This document shows, one piece after another, positions 1 to 4,737 of a stretch of DNA of 6,218 nt. A program made the position numbers and the translations under genes. A model generated the notes under the pieces. That model was not told where the DNA came from, ran no database searches, and worked only from the letters and a program-made list of their open reading frames with translations. The stretch is from Archaeoglobaceae archaeon (GTDB taxonomy: Archaea; Halobacteriota; Archaeoglobi; Archaeoglobales; Archaeoglobaceae). The stretch spans positions 1 through 6,218 of the forward strand of contig JALWBF010000194.1 of NCBI GenBank assembly GCA_027016055.1, given 5' to 3'. The stretch's first letter is position 1; each line of letters starts with the position of its first letter.

Positions 1-2
1 CG

Positions 3-533
3 GTAAAAGAGATCGTTTACGACAGTTTCGGTAATATAGTGACCGACACCGACCCGGACTTCAGAGTGCCGTTCGGTTTCGCCGGCGGGCTCTACGATCC
101 GGATACGAAGCTAACGCACTTCGGCTTCCGTGAATATGATGCCTATACAGGTAAATGGACGGCAAAAGACCCGATACTCTTTGAAGGTGGCGACAGCAAC
201 CTCTACGGGTATGTGCTGAACGATCCGGTTAATCTGGTGGATCCGTGGGGGTTGAGTTGGGAAGATTTTAAAAAAATGCGCGAAGGAAATGCAAGTTCTG
301 CTGCAAATGTTGCAGTGGATCTTCTTTACCCGAATCCGAGTCCAGTAACCGGTCTTATGGGAGCGGGTGTAAAGCTGGTCAATAAACCGAATAAAGATTC
401 TGCAAAAGAGGCAATACAAGACATCATAAAAGATATCCAAGTCGGTAAGGACTCTAAAAGATGTCGGCAATGTTTAGATTTTTTTGGAGAGGGAAATGAA
501 GCATATGATTGCTGCAGTCCGTATTGCAAATAG
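3..533 (+). CDS. RHS-repeat protein, C-terminal end with Cys-rich toxin tip (5' partial)
   Basis: This is the 3' end of an RHS-family polymorphic toxin. The frame is open to the left edge, so the GTG at 39 is an internal valine and not the start. The conserved RHS core end is clear: YDSFGN, GGLYDPDT, FGFREYD, TGKW, DPILFEGGDSNLYGY, then LNDPVNLVDPWGL ending at 254. In this family the DPxGL motif is the self-cleavage site that frees the C-terminal tip inside the RHS shell; the Asp residues in REYD and AKDP are the likely protease residues. The 92-residue tip after 254 is unlike the core. It has a weakly hydrophobic stretch around SPVTGLMGAG and a terminal cluster of five Cys (C-x2-C-x12-CC-x3-C). 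I recognise no toxin fold. Its last codons overlap the next gene, as expected for a toxin/immunity pair. RHS identity is firm; tip activity is unknown. Confidence 0.9.
   Translation, partial: VKEIVYDSFGNIVTDTDPDFRVPFGFAGGLYDPDTKLTHFGFREYDAYTGKWTAKDPILFEGGDSNLYGYVLNDPVNLVDPWGLSWEDFKKMREGNASSAANVAVDLLYPNPSPVTGLMGAGVKLVNKPNKDSAKEAIQDIIKDIQVGKDSKRCRQCLDFFGEGNEAYDCCSPYCK
15..254 (+). repeat. RHS core repeat, copy 1
   Basis: This is the reference copy of the RHS core end, still attached to the upstream RHS body. It aligns without gaps to 1757-1996 (offset 1742). The first 32 bases (15-46) match exactly, as does a 26-base block at 189-214. Bases 211-250 are identical to 2697-2736. Most differences from copy 2 in the first half are third-position changes, so both copies evolved under protein-level selection. 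Confidence 0.9.
486..493 (+). promoter_or_regulatory. Ribosome binding site deciding the start at 496
   Basis: GGAGAGGG lies just upstream of ATG 496 and inside the last codons of the RHS tip. The longer frame from TTG 484 would place this purine tract inside the gene, so ATG 496 is preferred. ATG 505 is a weaker alternative. Confidence 0.65.
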
Positions 534-1704
534 AGCTATTTTTATGCTGCTGACCTCTTTTATTGTCAATTTTGCTTTTGCCAATATGCAAATTAATAAA
601 GAGTGTGTAGTGCCACTTTTTTCCAATAATGAATTTTTGACTATCTGTGATGATTCGAAAAAGAAGAATTTGTTACTTTTGAATAAAGATTTTACGATAG
701 TCAAAAAAGAGGATATAAAAGAAAAGTTCAAGCCGTTAGAACTTATAAAAGCAGATAATAAGCTCTATGTTTTATCAAAAAAAGATAATCTTTTAATACT
801 GTACCGTTTGGATGAGACAGATTTAAAGCTTCAAAAGGTAGGTAGTATATCTTTTGGTAACCGGGATGACTTTATACTGTTTCCAAATTTTTTTGAAAAC
901 GAATATTTTGTTAAAAACGGACAAATTTACTTTCGTATAGGCCTGTTGGGTAAAGAGACGATACCGGCATTGGCAATATTCGATCCAAAAAGAAAAACAA
1001 CCGGGAAAATTGTATTCCAAAAGTTTGCCGGCTTTATGCCTATGCGGCTCTTTGAGTTTCGCGGTGATATTATGTTGTGGTTGCGAAAAGAGCGAAAACC
1101 GGAAAACAGTATTGTTGTTAAGGTCAAAGGTACGGAAATTGGATATGATATATTTTATAGTGGTAGCGGTTCCATTTTTTCGGGAGTTTCGCAATCCAAA
1201 ACAGATAAGATTGTTCTTTTCGGGAACTGTTTAGAGGAAGGATTCGACTTTTGCTTGGCTGAATTTGGCAAAAAAACAGATAAGATTGAAAAGTTTTCAA
1301 TTCCTTTGCGTCCTCTATTATATTTTACATCGGAAAATTACGAAGTTGTATACGGAACAACCGTAAATCGAAGCTTTAACCCAACAGCATATGTGCGATG
1401 CGAAAAGAAAGATCTATCGAAAAAACTTTCCTGCAAAAAACTGGATAGCATCAACTCTTTTGCTCTGCCTATTAAAGTTGAAGCCGAAGACAATAAAAAA
1501 TATTTCGGTGTCTATTTTGAAACTGAAATTGGAACAAAAGTATACATTCTGGATGAAAATGGAAATATTTATAACTCTTTTCGACTCGAAGATAAATTGA
1601 CTCCTTTTTTATCAAAGATTTTTTTAGCTAACGGAGATATTTATATATGGAATACCAAAAACGGATCATCCAAATTTATGAAGATGCCGAATGACAGCCG
1701 GTGA
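496..1704 (+). CDS. Secreted protein of unknown function overlapping the RHS tip; candidate immunity protein
   Basis: A 402-residue protein with a clear signal peptide: a positive N-terminus (MKH...R...NR), a hydrophobic run (AIFMLLTSFIVNFAFA), and probable signal peptidase I cleavage after AFA near residue 29. The mature part shows repeated short beta-strand-like segments (KNLLLLNKDF, KLYVLSKKDNLLILYRL, KIVLFGNC, KVYILDENGNIYNSF). This suggests a beta-propeller-like fold, which is an inference. The only Cys of the mature protein come in three close pairs (37/51, 245/253, 302/313), consistent with disulfides in the periplasm. It starts 38 bases before the RHS tip stop, so the two are translationally coupled, as a cognate immunity gene would be. 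It is unusually large for an RHS immunity protein, so an unrelated secreted cargo is possible. The DNA is much more AT-rich than the RHS core. I do not recognise the family. Confidence 0.8.
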   Translation: MKHMIAAVRIANRAIFMLLTSFIVNFAFANMQINKECVVPLFSNNEFLTICDDSKKKNLLLLNKDFTIVKKEDIKEKFKPLELIKADNKLYVLSKKDNLLILYRLDETDLKLQKVGSISFGNRDDFILFPNFFENEYFVKNGQIYFRIGLLGKETIPALAIFDPKRKTTGKIVFQKFAGFMPMRLFEFRGDIMLWLRKERKPENSIVVKVKGTEIGYDIFYSGSGSIFSGVSQSKTDKIVLFGNCLEEGFDFCLAEFGKKTDKIEKFSIPLRPLLYFTSENYEVVYGTTVNRSFNPTAYVRCEKKDLSKKLSCKKLDSINSFALPIKVEAEDNKKYFGVYFETEIGTKVYILDENGNIYNSFRLEDKLTPFLSKIFLANGDIYIWNTKNGSSKFMKMPNDSR

Positions 1705-1750
1705 TTGTAGTATTTAATGCAACAGATTTTTGAAATTATTTGAATAATAA

Positions 1751-2263
1751 GTACCAGTTTACGACAGTTTCGGTAATATAGTGACCGATACCGACCCGGA
1801 TTTCAGAGTGCCGTTCGGTTTTGCCGGAGGGCTCTACGACCTGGATACGAAGCTTACACACTTCGGCTACAGGGAGTACGACCCGTTTACAGGAAGGTGG
1901 ACATCCAAAGACCCGATAGGCTTCAAAGGGGGCGACAGCAACCTCTACGGGTATGTACTGAACGATCCGGTGGATCTGGTGGATCGGGAGGGGTTAAATC
2001 CTGTTACACCATTTGCCGGAGCTGTTGTAGGAGGTGTGGTTGGTGGGGTAGTTGGAGGGTTTGGGTCTCTTTGGAATGGAGGCAAGTGGAACGGAAGCTT
2101 TTGGGAAGGAGCATTAGTTGGTTTAGCTGGCGGTGCAGTTGCAGGCTTTTGTGCCGGGATGGGAAATCTTCCCGGAGCGTCAGCTGCATGGGATGCCGTA
2201 GGTGTCGGTGCCGACATAATCATCAATGCATCTCAAGGTGCTAGAGGGGCAAGTAGTGACTGA
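1751..2263 (+). CDS. Orphan RHS C-terminal cassette with glycine-rich hydrophobic tip (5'-truncated)
   Basis: A second RHS core end that begins abruptly at 1757 after an in-frame TAA at 1748. It has no RHS body and no convincing start; GTG 1781 is possible but lacks a clear ribosome binding site. The core matches copy 1 through GGDSNLYGYVLNDPV, but the release motif reads DREGL instead of DPWGL. The 88-residue tip is rich in Gly, Ala and Val. A VVGGVVGGVVGG run and LVGLAGGAVAGF form two glycine-zipper-like hydrophobic segments, separated by a Trp/Gly-rich linker (SLWNGGKWNGSFWEG). Such a tip could insert into membranes, and its overlapping neighbour is an integral membrane protein, which fits a toxin/immunity pair (inference). 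It is most likely a displaced, silent toxin tip that could be joined to the main RHS gene by recombination through the core. Confidence 0.75.
   Translation, partial: VPVYDSFGNIVTDTDPDFRVPFGFAGGLYDLDTKLTHFGYREYDPFTGRWTSKDPIGFKGGDSNLYGYVLNDPVDLVDREGLNPVTPFAGAVVGGVVGGVVGGFGSLWNGGKWNGSFWEGALVGLAGGAVAGFCAGMGNLPGASAAWDAVGVGADIIINASQGARGASSD
1757..1996 (+). repeat. RHS core repeat, copy 2
   Basis: Collinear with 15-254. Homology starts sharply at GTTTACGACAG, preceded by AT-rich unrelated DNA, and ends at the codons for GL, where the tips become unrelated. It is long enough to serve as a homology arm for exchange with copy 1. Confidence 0.9.
2244..2249 (+). promoter_or_regulatory. Ribosome binding site selecting GTG 2256
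   Basis: GAGGGG sits six bases before GTG 2256, inside the end of the tip-2 frame. It supports the GTG start over the longer frame from ATG 2226, whose extra codons only shadow the tip gene. Confidence 0.6.
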
Positions 2264-2585
2264 AAGTAGGCTTGATTTTGTAAGGAATATTCTTGCCTTT
2301 TATGGTGTAATTCTTGTTTTTTTAATGTTAAAGTTTAATTTAGATAAGCATGCGCAAACTTATAATTACTGGCAAAGACTCTTTATAATCGCTTTACCGT
2401 TATTGACAAGTTCGTTTTTTTGGAATTGGAAAGTGTATAGCTTTTTAAATGCTGCAGCTTATAAAGACGAAAGAAGCTTTGTAAAAGTTTATCTTTTTCT
2501 TACATGGTTGCTTACATTGACCATATTCATTTTTGACATTGCCATGACATATGGAGTCTTTTTAAAATTGAGTGGAAGAGTATAG
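2256..2585 (+). CDS. Three-helix membrane protein, probable immunity protein to RHS tip 2
   Basis: A 109-residue protein from GTG 2256, overlapping the tip-2 stop by 8 bases. Three hydrophobic helices are visible: residues about 11-26 (ILAFYGVILVFLMLK), 41-58 (RLFIIALPLLTSSFFWNW) and 78-103 (VYLFLTWLLTLTIFIFDIAM). Short charged loops such as AYKDERSFVK lie between them. No family is recognised. Position and overlap directly after an RHS tip are typical of immunity genes, and polytopic membrane immunity proteins are known partners of membrane-targeting toxins such as colicins. With the hydrophobic tip upstream, blocking of pore formation is a reasonable but untested role. Its DNA is strongly AT-rich compared with the RHS core. 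Confidence 0.75.
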   Translation: MTESRLDFVRNILAFYGVILVFLMLKFNLDKHAQTYNYWQRLFIIALPLLTSSFFWNWKVYSFLNAAAYKDERSFVKVYLFLTWLLTLTIFIFDIAMTYGVFLKLSGRV

Positions 2586-2666
2586 AGTCTTTTCTACACA
2601 AAATATATAACTTACGAAATATTCGGTAGGTACTTGTTCAGACTTTTGTGTCAACTAAAGATAAGT

Positions 2667-2697
2667 ATCACGGGGTCAGGGCCCTTTGACCCTTTGA
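2667..2697. repeat. REP-like palindromic repeat at the junction with RHS scrap 3
   Basis: This element contains a perfect inverted repeat, GGGTCA (2673-2678) and TGACCC (2687-2692), around a central AGGGCCCT palindrome. A tandem CCCTTTGA duplication fills 2682-2689 and 2690-2697. The left part, ATCACGgGGTCAGG followed by CCCTTTGA, is shared with the element at 3349-3370. Similar GGGTCAGGCCC-type sequences accompany REP-associated tyrosine transposases in many bacteria (from memory). No transposase gene is present here. Confidence 0.65.
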
Positions 2698-2953
2698 TGT
2701 GCTGAACGATCCGGTTAATCTGGTGGATCCGTGGGGACTTATGAGTAAAAGGCCAACTCAAGATGTTGACTATGATGCGGTTCGTGGCAATTATTGTCTG
2801 GGAGGTTATGAAGCTGCAATAGATTTTTGCTCTCAATATTTTTATATCAAAAACTCGGAATGTCGCAATTATGTGGGAAGACTTCATGTTGGCTTAGAAG
2901 ATCCAAAATGTGAAAAGAAGGAACAAAATAGTTCATGCGAAAAAATGCAATAA
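2690..2953 (+). CDS. Orphan RHS tip 3, short Cys-rich cassette (5'-truncated)
   Basis: A short RHS scrap opening after an in-frame TGA at 2687. It retains only LNDPVNLVDPWGL of the core, identical in DNA to copy 1, followed by a 70-residue tip. The tip is hydrophilic and has five Cys. The first three are spaced exactly 11 apart (C-x10-C-x10-C), followed by x15-C and x8-C, including NYC, DFC, SEC and SSCEKMQ. No enzyme motif or fold is recognised. GTG 2699 could serve as a start but has no ribosome binding site, so the frame is probably silent unless it is recombined onto an RHS body. The end overlaps the next gene by 19 bases. RHS origin of the first 13 residues is firm; a toxin role for the tip is inferred from position. 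Confidence 0.7.
   Translation, partial: PFDVLNDPVNLVDPWGLMSKRPTQDVDYDAVRGNYCLGGYEAAIDFCSQYFYIKNSECRNYVGRLHVGLEDPKCEKKEQNSSCEKMQ
2697..2736 (+). repeat. RHS core repeat, copy 3 (40-bp scrap)
   Basis: Forty bases identical to 211-250 of copy 1. They encode the end of the RHS core up to DPWG, and the left edge abuts the REP-like element. The exact breakpoint is blurred by a shared ATG. Confidence 0.9.
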
Positions 2954-3315
2954 TAATTTTGTGCATACTGCTGCTTTTTTCAATAGCAGCCAATTTTTAC
3001 CTATGGATAAAATATCAAAATGATGTAAAACTGCTTCATAATTTATGCAATAGCAAATCAATTTCACTTCTTTATGGATTGGAGACGAATCAAACAGAGA
3101 AAGTCAAGGATATACTAAGAAGTGATTTGGTGCAATTAATTCATGATTATGATAGGGAGCAGTTTGAGCAAAGTAGGGCATTATTGGATACTTGCAAATA
3201 TTGGAATGAGGTAATCAGAAAGCCTGTTTTGGATATGGTCAAGAATATCAAAGATAATGATTATGCCAAAACAGTTGAAAAAAATTATATTATTCTTAAT
3301 AACGAGTGCAAGTAA
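2935..3315 (+). CDS. Membrane-anchored protein, probable immunity protein to RHS tip 3
   Basis: A 126-residue protein starting at ATG 2935, 19 bases before the tip-3 stop, with AAGGA at 2918-2922 as a somewhat distant ribosome binding site. Residues 5-25 form one N-terminal hydrophobic helix after MRKN, the pattern of a signal anchor. The remaining roughly 100 residues (charged and helical, e.g. NQTEKVKDILRSDLVQLIHD) would lie in the periplasm. Cys are present in LHNLCNS, LLDTCKYW and the final NNECK, which may form disulfides. I do not recognise the family. Its overlap with the Cys-rich tip mirrors the other two pairs in this island, so an immunity role is the best guess. Confidence 0.75.
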   Translation: MRKNAIIILCILLLFSIAANFYLWIKYQNDVKLLHNLCNSKSISLLYGLETNQTEKVKDILRSDLVQLIHDYDREQFEQSRALLDTCKYWNEVIRKPVLDMVKNIKDNDYAKTVEKNYIILNNECK

Positions 3316-3333
3316 TATTATTTTGTATCAAGT

Positions 3334-3370
3334 GGCCTGACCTTTTACATCACGAGGTCAGGCCCCTTGA
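3334..3370. repeat. REP-like inverted repeat, second copy
   Basis: A perfect 9-bp inverted repeat, GGCCTGACC (3334-3342) and GGTCAGGCC (3356-3364), with a 13-base loop. Bases 3349-3370 (ATCACG, GGTCAGG, CCCCTTGA) match the element at 2667-2689 except for one substitution and a small length change. It lies 19 bases after the stop of the tip-3 partner, so it could also act as a weak terminator hairpin, although no T-run follows. Confidence 0.7.
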
Positions 3371-3386
3371 TGCTCAGGTACAATTT

Positions 3387-3728
3387 ATGAAAAAGCTATA
3401 CATAAAAACGAATTCCTTAAAAAAGCATCTCTCATTGATCTGCGAGTTGGCTTTATTTTTGGATTTGAAATATTTTGCTGTTTGGTTTTACCCCGAAGCT
3501 AAAAGAAAAAAATTGTCATTGCCCTTTGAAAGCAACTTTTACAAAGAAGATATGCTTGAGCCTATAACAGATTATGATGAAGATCAAGAGTTGGAAAGAG
3601 TGAGGCTATATAGGTCTTTCAATAAGCGGAAGTGTACTTTTTTGCAAGATTTTAAAACGATTGAAAAATTTGTCGATTCCATCTGTTTCTATAAAAGAAA
3701 AAAACAAAATGGTATTTATGCGGCGTAA
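3387..3728 (+). CDS. Hypothetical charged protein, possible orphan immunity gene
   Basis: A 113-residue protein from ATG 3387 (MKKLYIKTNSLKKHL). The frame can be extended upstream to 3306, but that would run through the REP-like repeat, so ATG 3387 is preferred although no good ribosome binding site is visible. It has no signal peptide. One mildly hydrophobic segment (LICELALFLDLKYFAVWFY) is followed by an acidic stretch (ITDYDEDQELERVR) and a basic end (CFYKRKKQNG). It sits directly after two toxin-tip/immunity pairs and a REP-like repeat, which suggests an immunity gene that has lost its toxin tip. No family is recognised and the function is unknown. Confidence 0.55.
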   Translation: MKKLYIKTNSLKKHLSLICELALFLDLKYFAVWFYPEAKRKKLSLPFESNFYKEDMLEPITDYDEDQELERVRLYRSFNKRKCTFLQDFKTIEKFVDSICFYKRKKQNGIYAA

Positions 3729-3829
3729 TGCACGAAAGCATGATAATTGCTAAATATAGCAAGAGATTGGAAACATACCTAAAAATCAGAAAAATAGAAT
3801 ATGATACAACACCTCCCGATTGGTGGTAG
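3728..3829 (+). CDS. Short 33-codon frame coupled to the preceding gene
   Basis: An ATG overlaps the stop of the preceding gene (TAATG) and opens a 33-residue frame, MHESMIIAKYSKRLETYLKI and onward, ending PPDWW. The one-base stop/start overlap is typical of translational coupling. The peptide is basic and amphipathic in its first half. It may be a real small protein or the remnant of a longer gene that was cut off; nothing else supports it. Confidence 0.3.
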   Translation: MHESMIIAKYSKRLETYLKIRKIEYDTTPPDWW

Positions 3830-4047
3830 ATCACGATATCAAGAGGCCATACCCCTTGAGGAGTCCCCCTTTCTGCTCTTATGGTTTCTGTATTATACAT
3901 TGTGCAGTCGGGGTGGGGTCACTATATCATGATGTACATTGCTCTCACACCGGAGTGTTTAACGTATATACCGGGCTTAAGTATAGTTTCAAAGAACCGA
4001 TGTTATAGTTGGCTTGTACCACAAATTACAATAGAAAGAAAATTGAT
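3830..4047. other. Stretch without a convincing gene
   Basis: Open frames here are short, lack ribosome binding sites and show no coding-like character. I see no tRNA-like structure and no insertion sequence end. Bases 3830-3859 begin ATCACG and end CCCCTTGA like the REP-like repeats, but the middle differs, so this is at best a decayed copy. The stretch is probably remnant DNA between accessory genes. Confidence 0.4.
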
Positions 4048-4281
4048 ATGCCGAGTTTTTTGAAATATCTTGCCGACGGTATGAGAAAAAGTATGATCGT
4101 CGGAGTACCGGACTTTACTGTCAACAACCAATATACAGATATACAAAATATCGGTAACGATTTCAATATAGCTATAGAAAGCGTTGTGCCAAACAATGAA
4201 AAAAGAAAACCATGTTTTGGAAACAGATACGGAAGTTCTACCAGAAGAAGACCAAAAAAAAGAGGCTCAGCTATTTCATAA
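4048..4281 (+). CDS. Small hypothetical protein
   Basis: A 77-residue frame from ATG 4048, with AGAAAG at 4033-4038 as a weak ribosome binding site. The first 49 residues look coding (LKYLADGMRKSMIVGVPDF, then DIQNIGNDFNIAIESVV). The Arg-rich end (STRRRPKKRG) overlaps the start of the DUF2335-type gene and is probably only its shadow. It may be a small gene ahead of the next one, or a fragment of a larger gene whose end has been lost. No family is recognised. Confidence 0.35.
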   Translation: MPSFLKYLADGMRKSMIVGVPDFTVNNQYTDIQNIGNDFNIAIESVVPNNEKRKPCFGNRYGSSTRRRPKKRGSAIS

Positions 4282-4591
4282 ACTTCATGTAAGATCTGCA
4301 CCCCTTCCGACACCGGAAGAGATGCGAGGCTATAAAAATATAGATAAATCTTTCCCCGGCCGCATTATCAAAATGGCTGAAAAAGAACAGAACTTCTGAC
4401 ATATAAGCACTTATACGGGAATGGTCGTTTTCCCTGTACTTGTTATTGCCGGCTTTGGCATTTCCGCATATGTTGCTGTTAAAGGGCATGAAATTGCCGC
4501 TTCCGTCATAGCTGGGGCCGTAGGTTATATAGTTTATGTGTTCAAAACGAACAATCCTAAACCACCAAAAGAGACAATAAAAGAAGAATAG
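4196..4591 (+). pseudogene. DUF2335-type membrane protein gene with an in-frame stop
   Basis: The first 67 codons from ATG 4196 end in the signature RSAPLPTPEEMRGYKNI, then FPGRIIKMAEKEQNF, then TGA at 4397-4399. The same frame continues open to TAG 4589 and encodes the rest of the family: one hydrophobic helix (GMVVFPVLVIAGFGISAYVA), a KGHE turn, and a second helix (IAASVIAGAVGYIVYVF), ending in a charged tail. DUF2335 proteins usually read EKEQ-x-x-R-H at this point. Here EQNF-stop-H would become EQNFRH if TGA were CGA, so a single C-to-T change is likely. The N-terminal part alone would be soluble. ATG 4421 could restart a 56-residue two-helix protein. The role of the family is not known to me beyond a predicted membrane location. 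Confidence 0.75.
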
Positions 4592-4649
4592 ATTTTTTAT
4601 ATAAGAATAGAATTCTAATAACGCCTTTACCATAGTAAATTGTTGATGA

Positions 4650-4703
4650 ATTTTTCAATGAATTGAAAATTTTGTAAGGAATATTTTTCAATCGGTTGAA
4701 AAT
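4650..4703. repeat. Two tandem AT-rich palindromes in a convergent gap
   Basis: Two 21-base copies of ATTTTTCAATnnnTTGAAAAT lie at 4650-4670 and 4683-4703, 33 bases apart start to start and differing only at the centre (GAA against CGG). Each can fold into a 7-8 bp hairpin. They sit between the convergent DUF2335-type gene and waaF, so they may act as a two-way terminator. The spacing of about three helical turns and the conserved arms would also suit a protein-binding site. Confidence 0.55.
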
Positions 4704-4737
4704 AGATCGGCGGTGCTATTTCAAAAATATCGCCATA

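Noticed and set aside
823..1194. Minus-strand frame of 123 codons
   Set aside because: Antisense to the signal-peptide protein at 496-1704; no ribosome binding site or motif.
1897..2244. Plus-strand frame of 115 codons rich in Cys, Arg and Trp
   Set aside because: A shifted reading of the RHS copy-2 tip; its odd composition reflects the Gly-rich codons of the true frame.
2596..2651. Inverted repeat ACACAAAA / TTTTGTGT with a 40-base loop
   Set aside because: Eight AT-rich bases so far apart are easily found by chance, and no insertion sequence gene lies between the arms.
3830..3859. Third REP-like repeat
   Set aside because: Only the ends (ATCACG and CCCCTTGA) match and the spacing is longer; kept only as a possible decayed copy.
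3652..3900. Minus-strand frame of 82 codons
   Set aside because: Overlaps the likely gene at 3387-3728 and has no supporting signal.
4271..4633. Minus-strand frame of 120 codons
   Set aside because: Antisense to the DUF2335-type gene, whose family signature reads on the plus strand.
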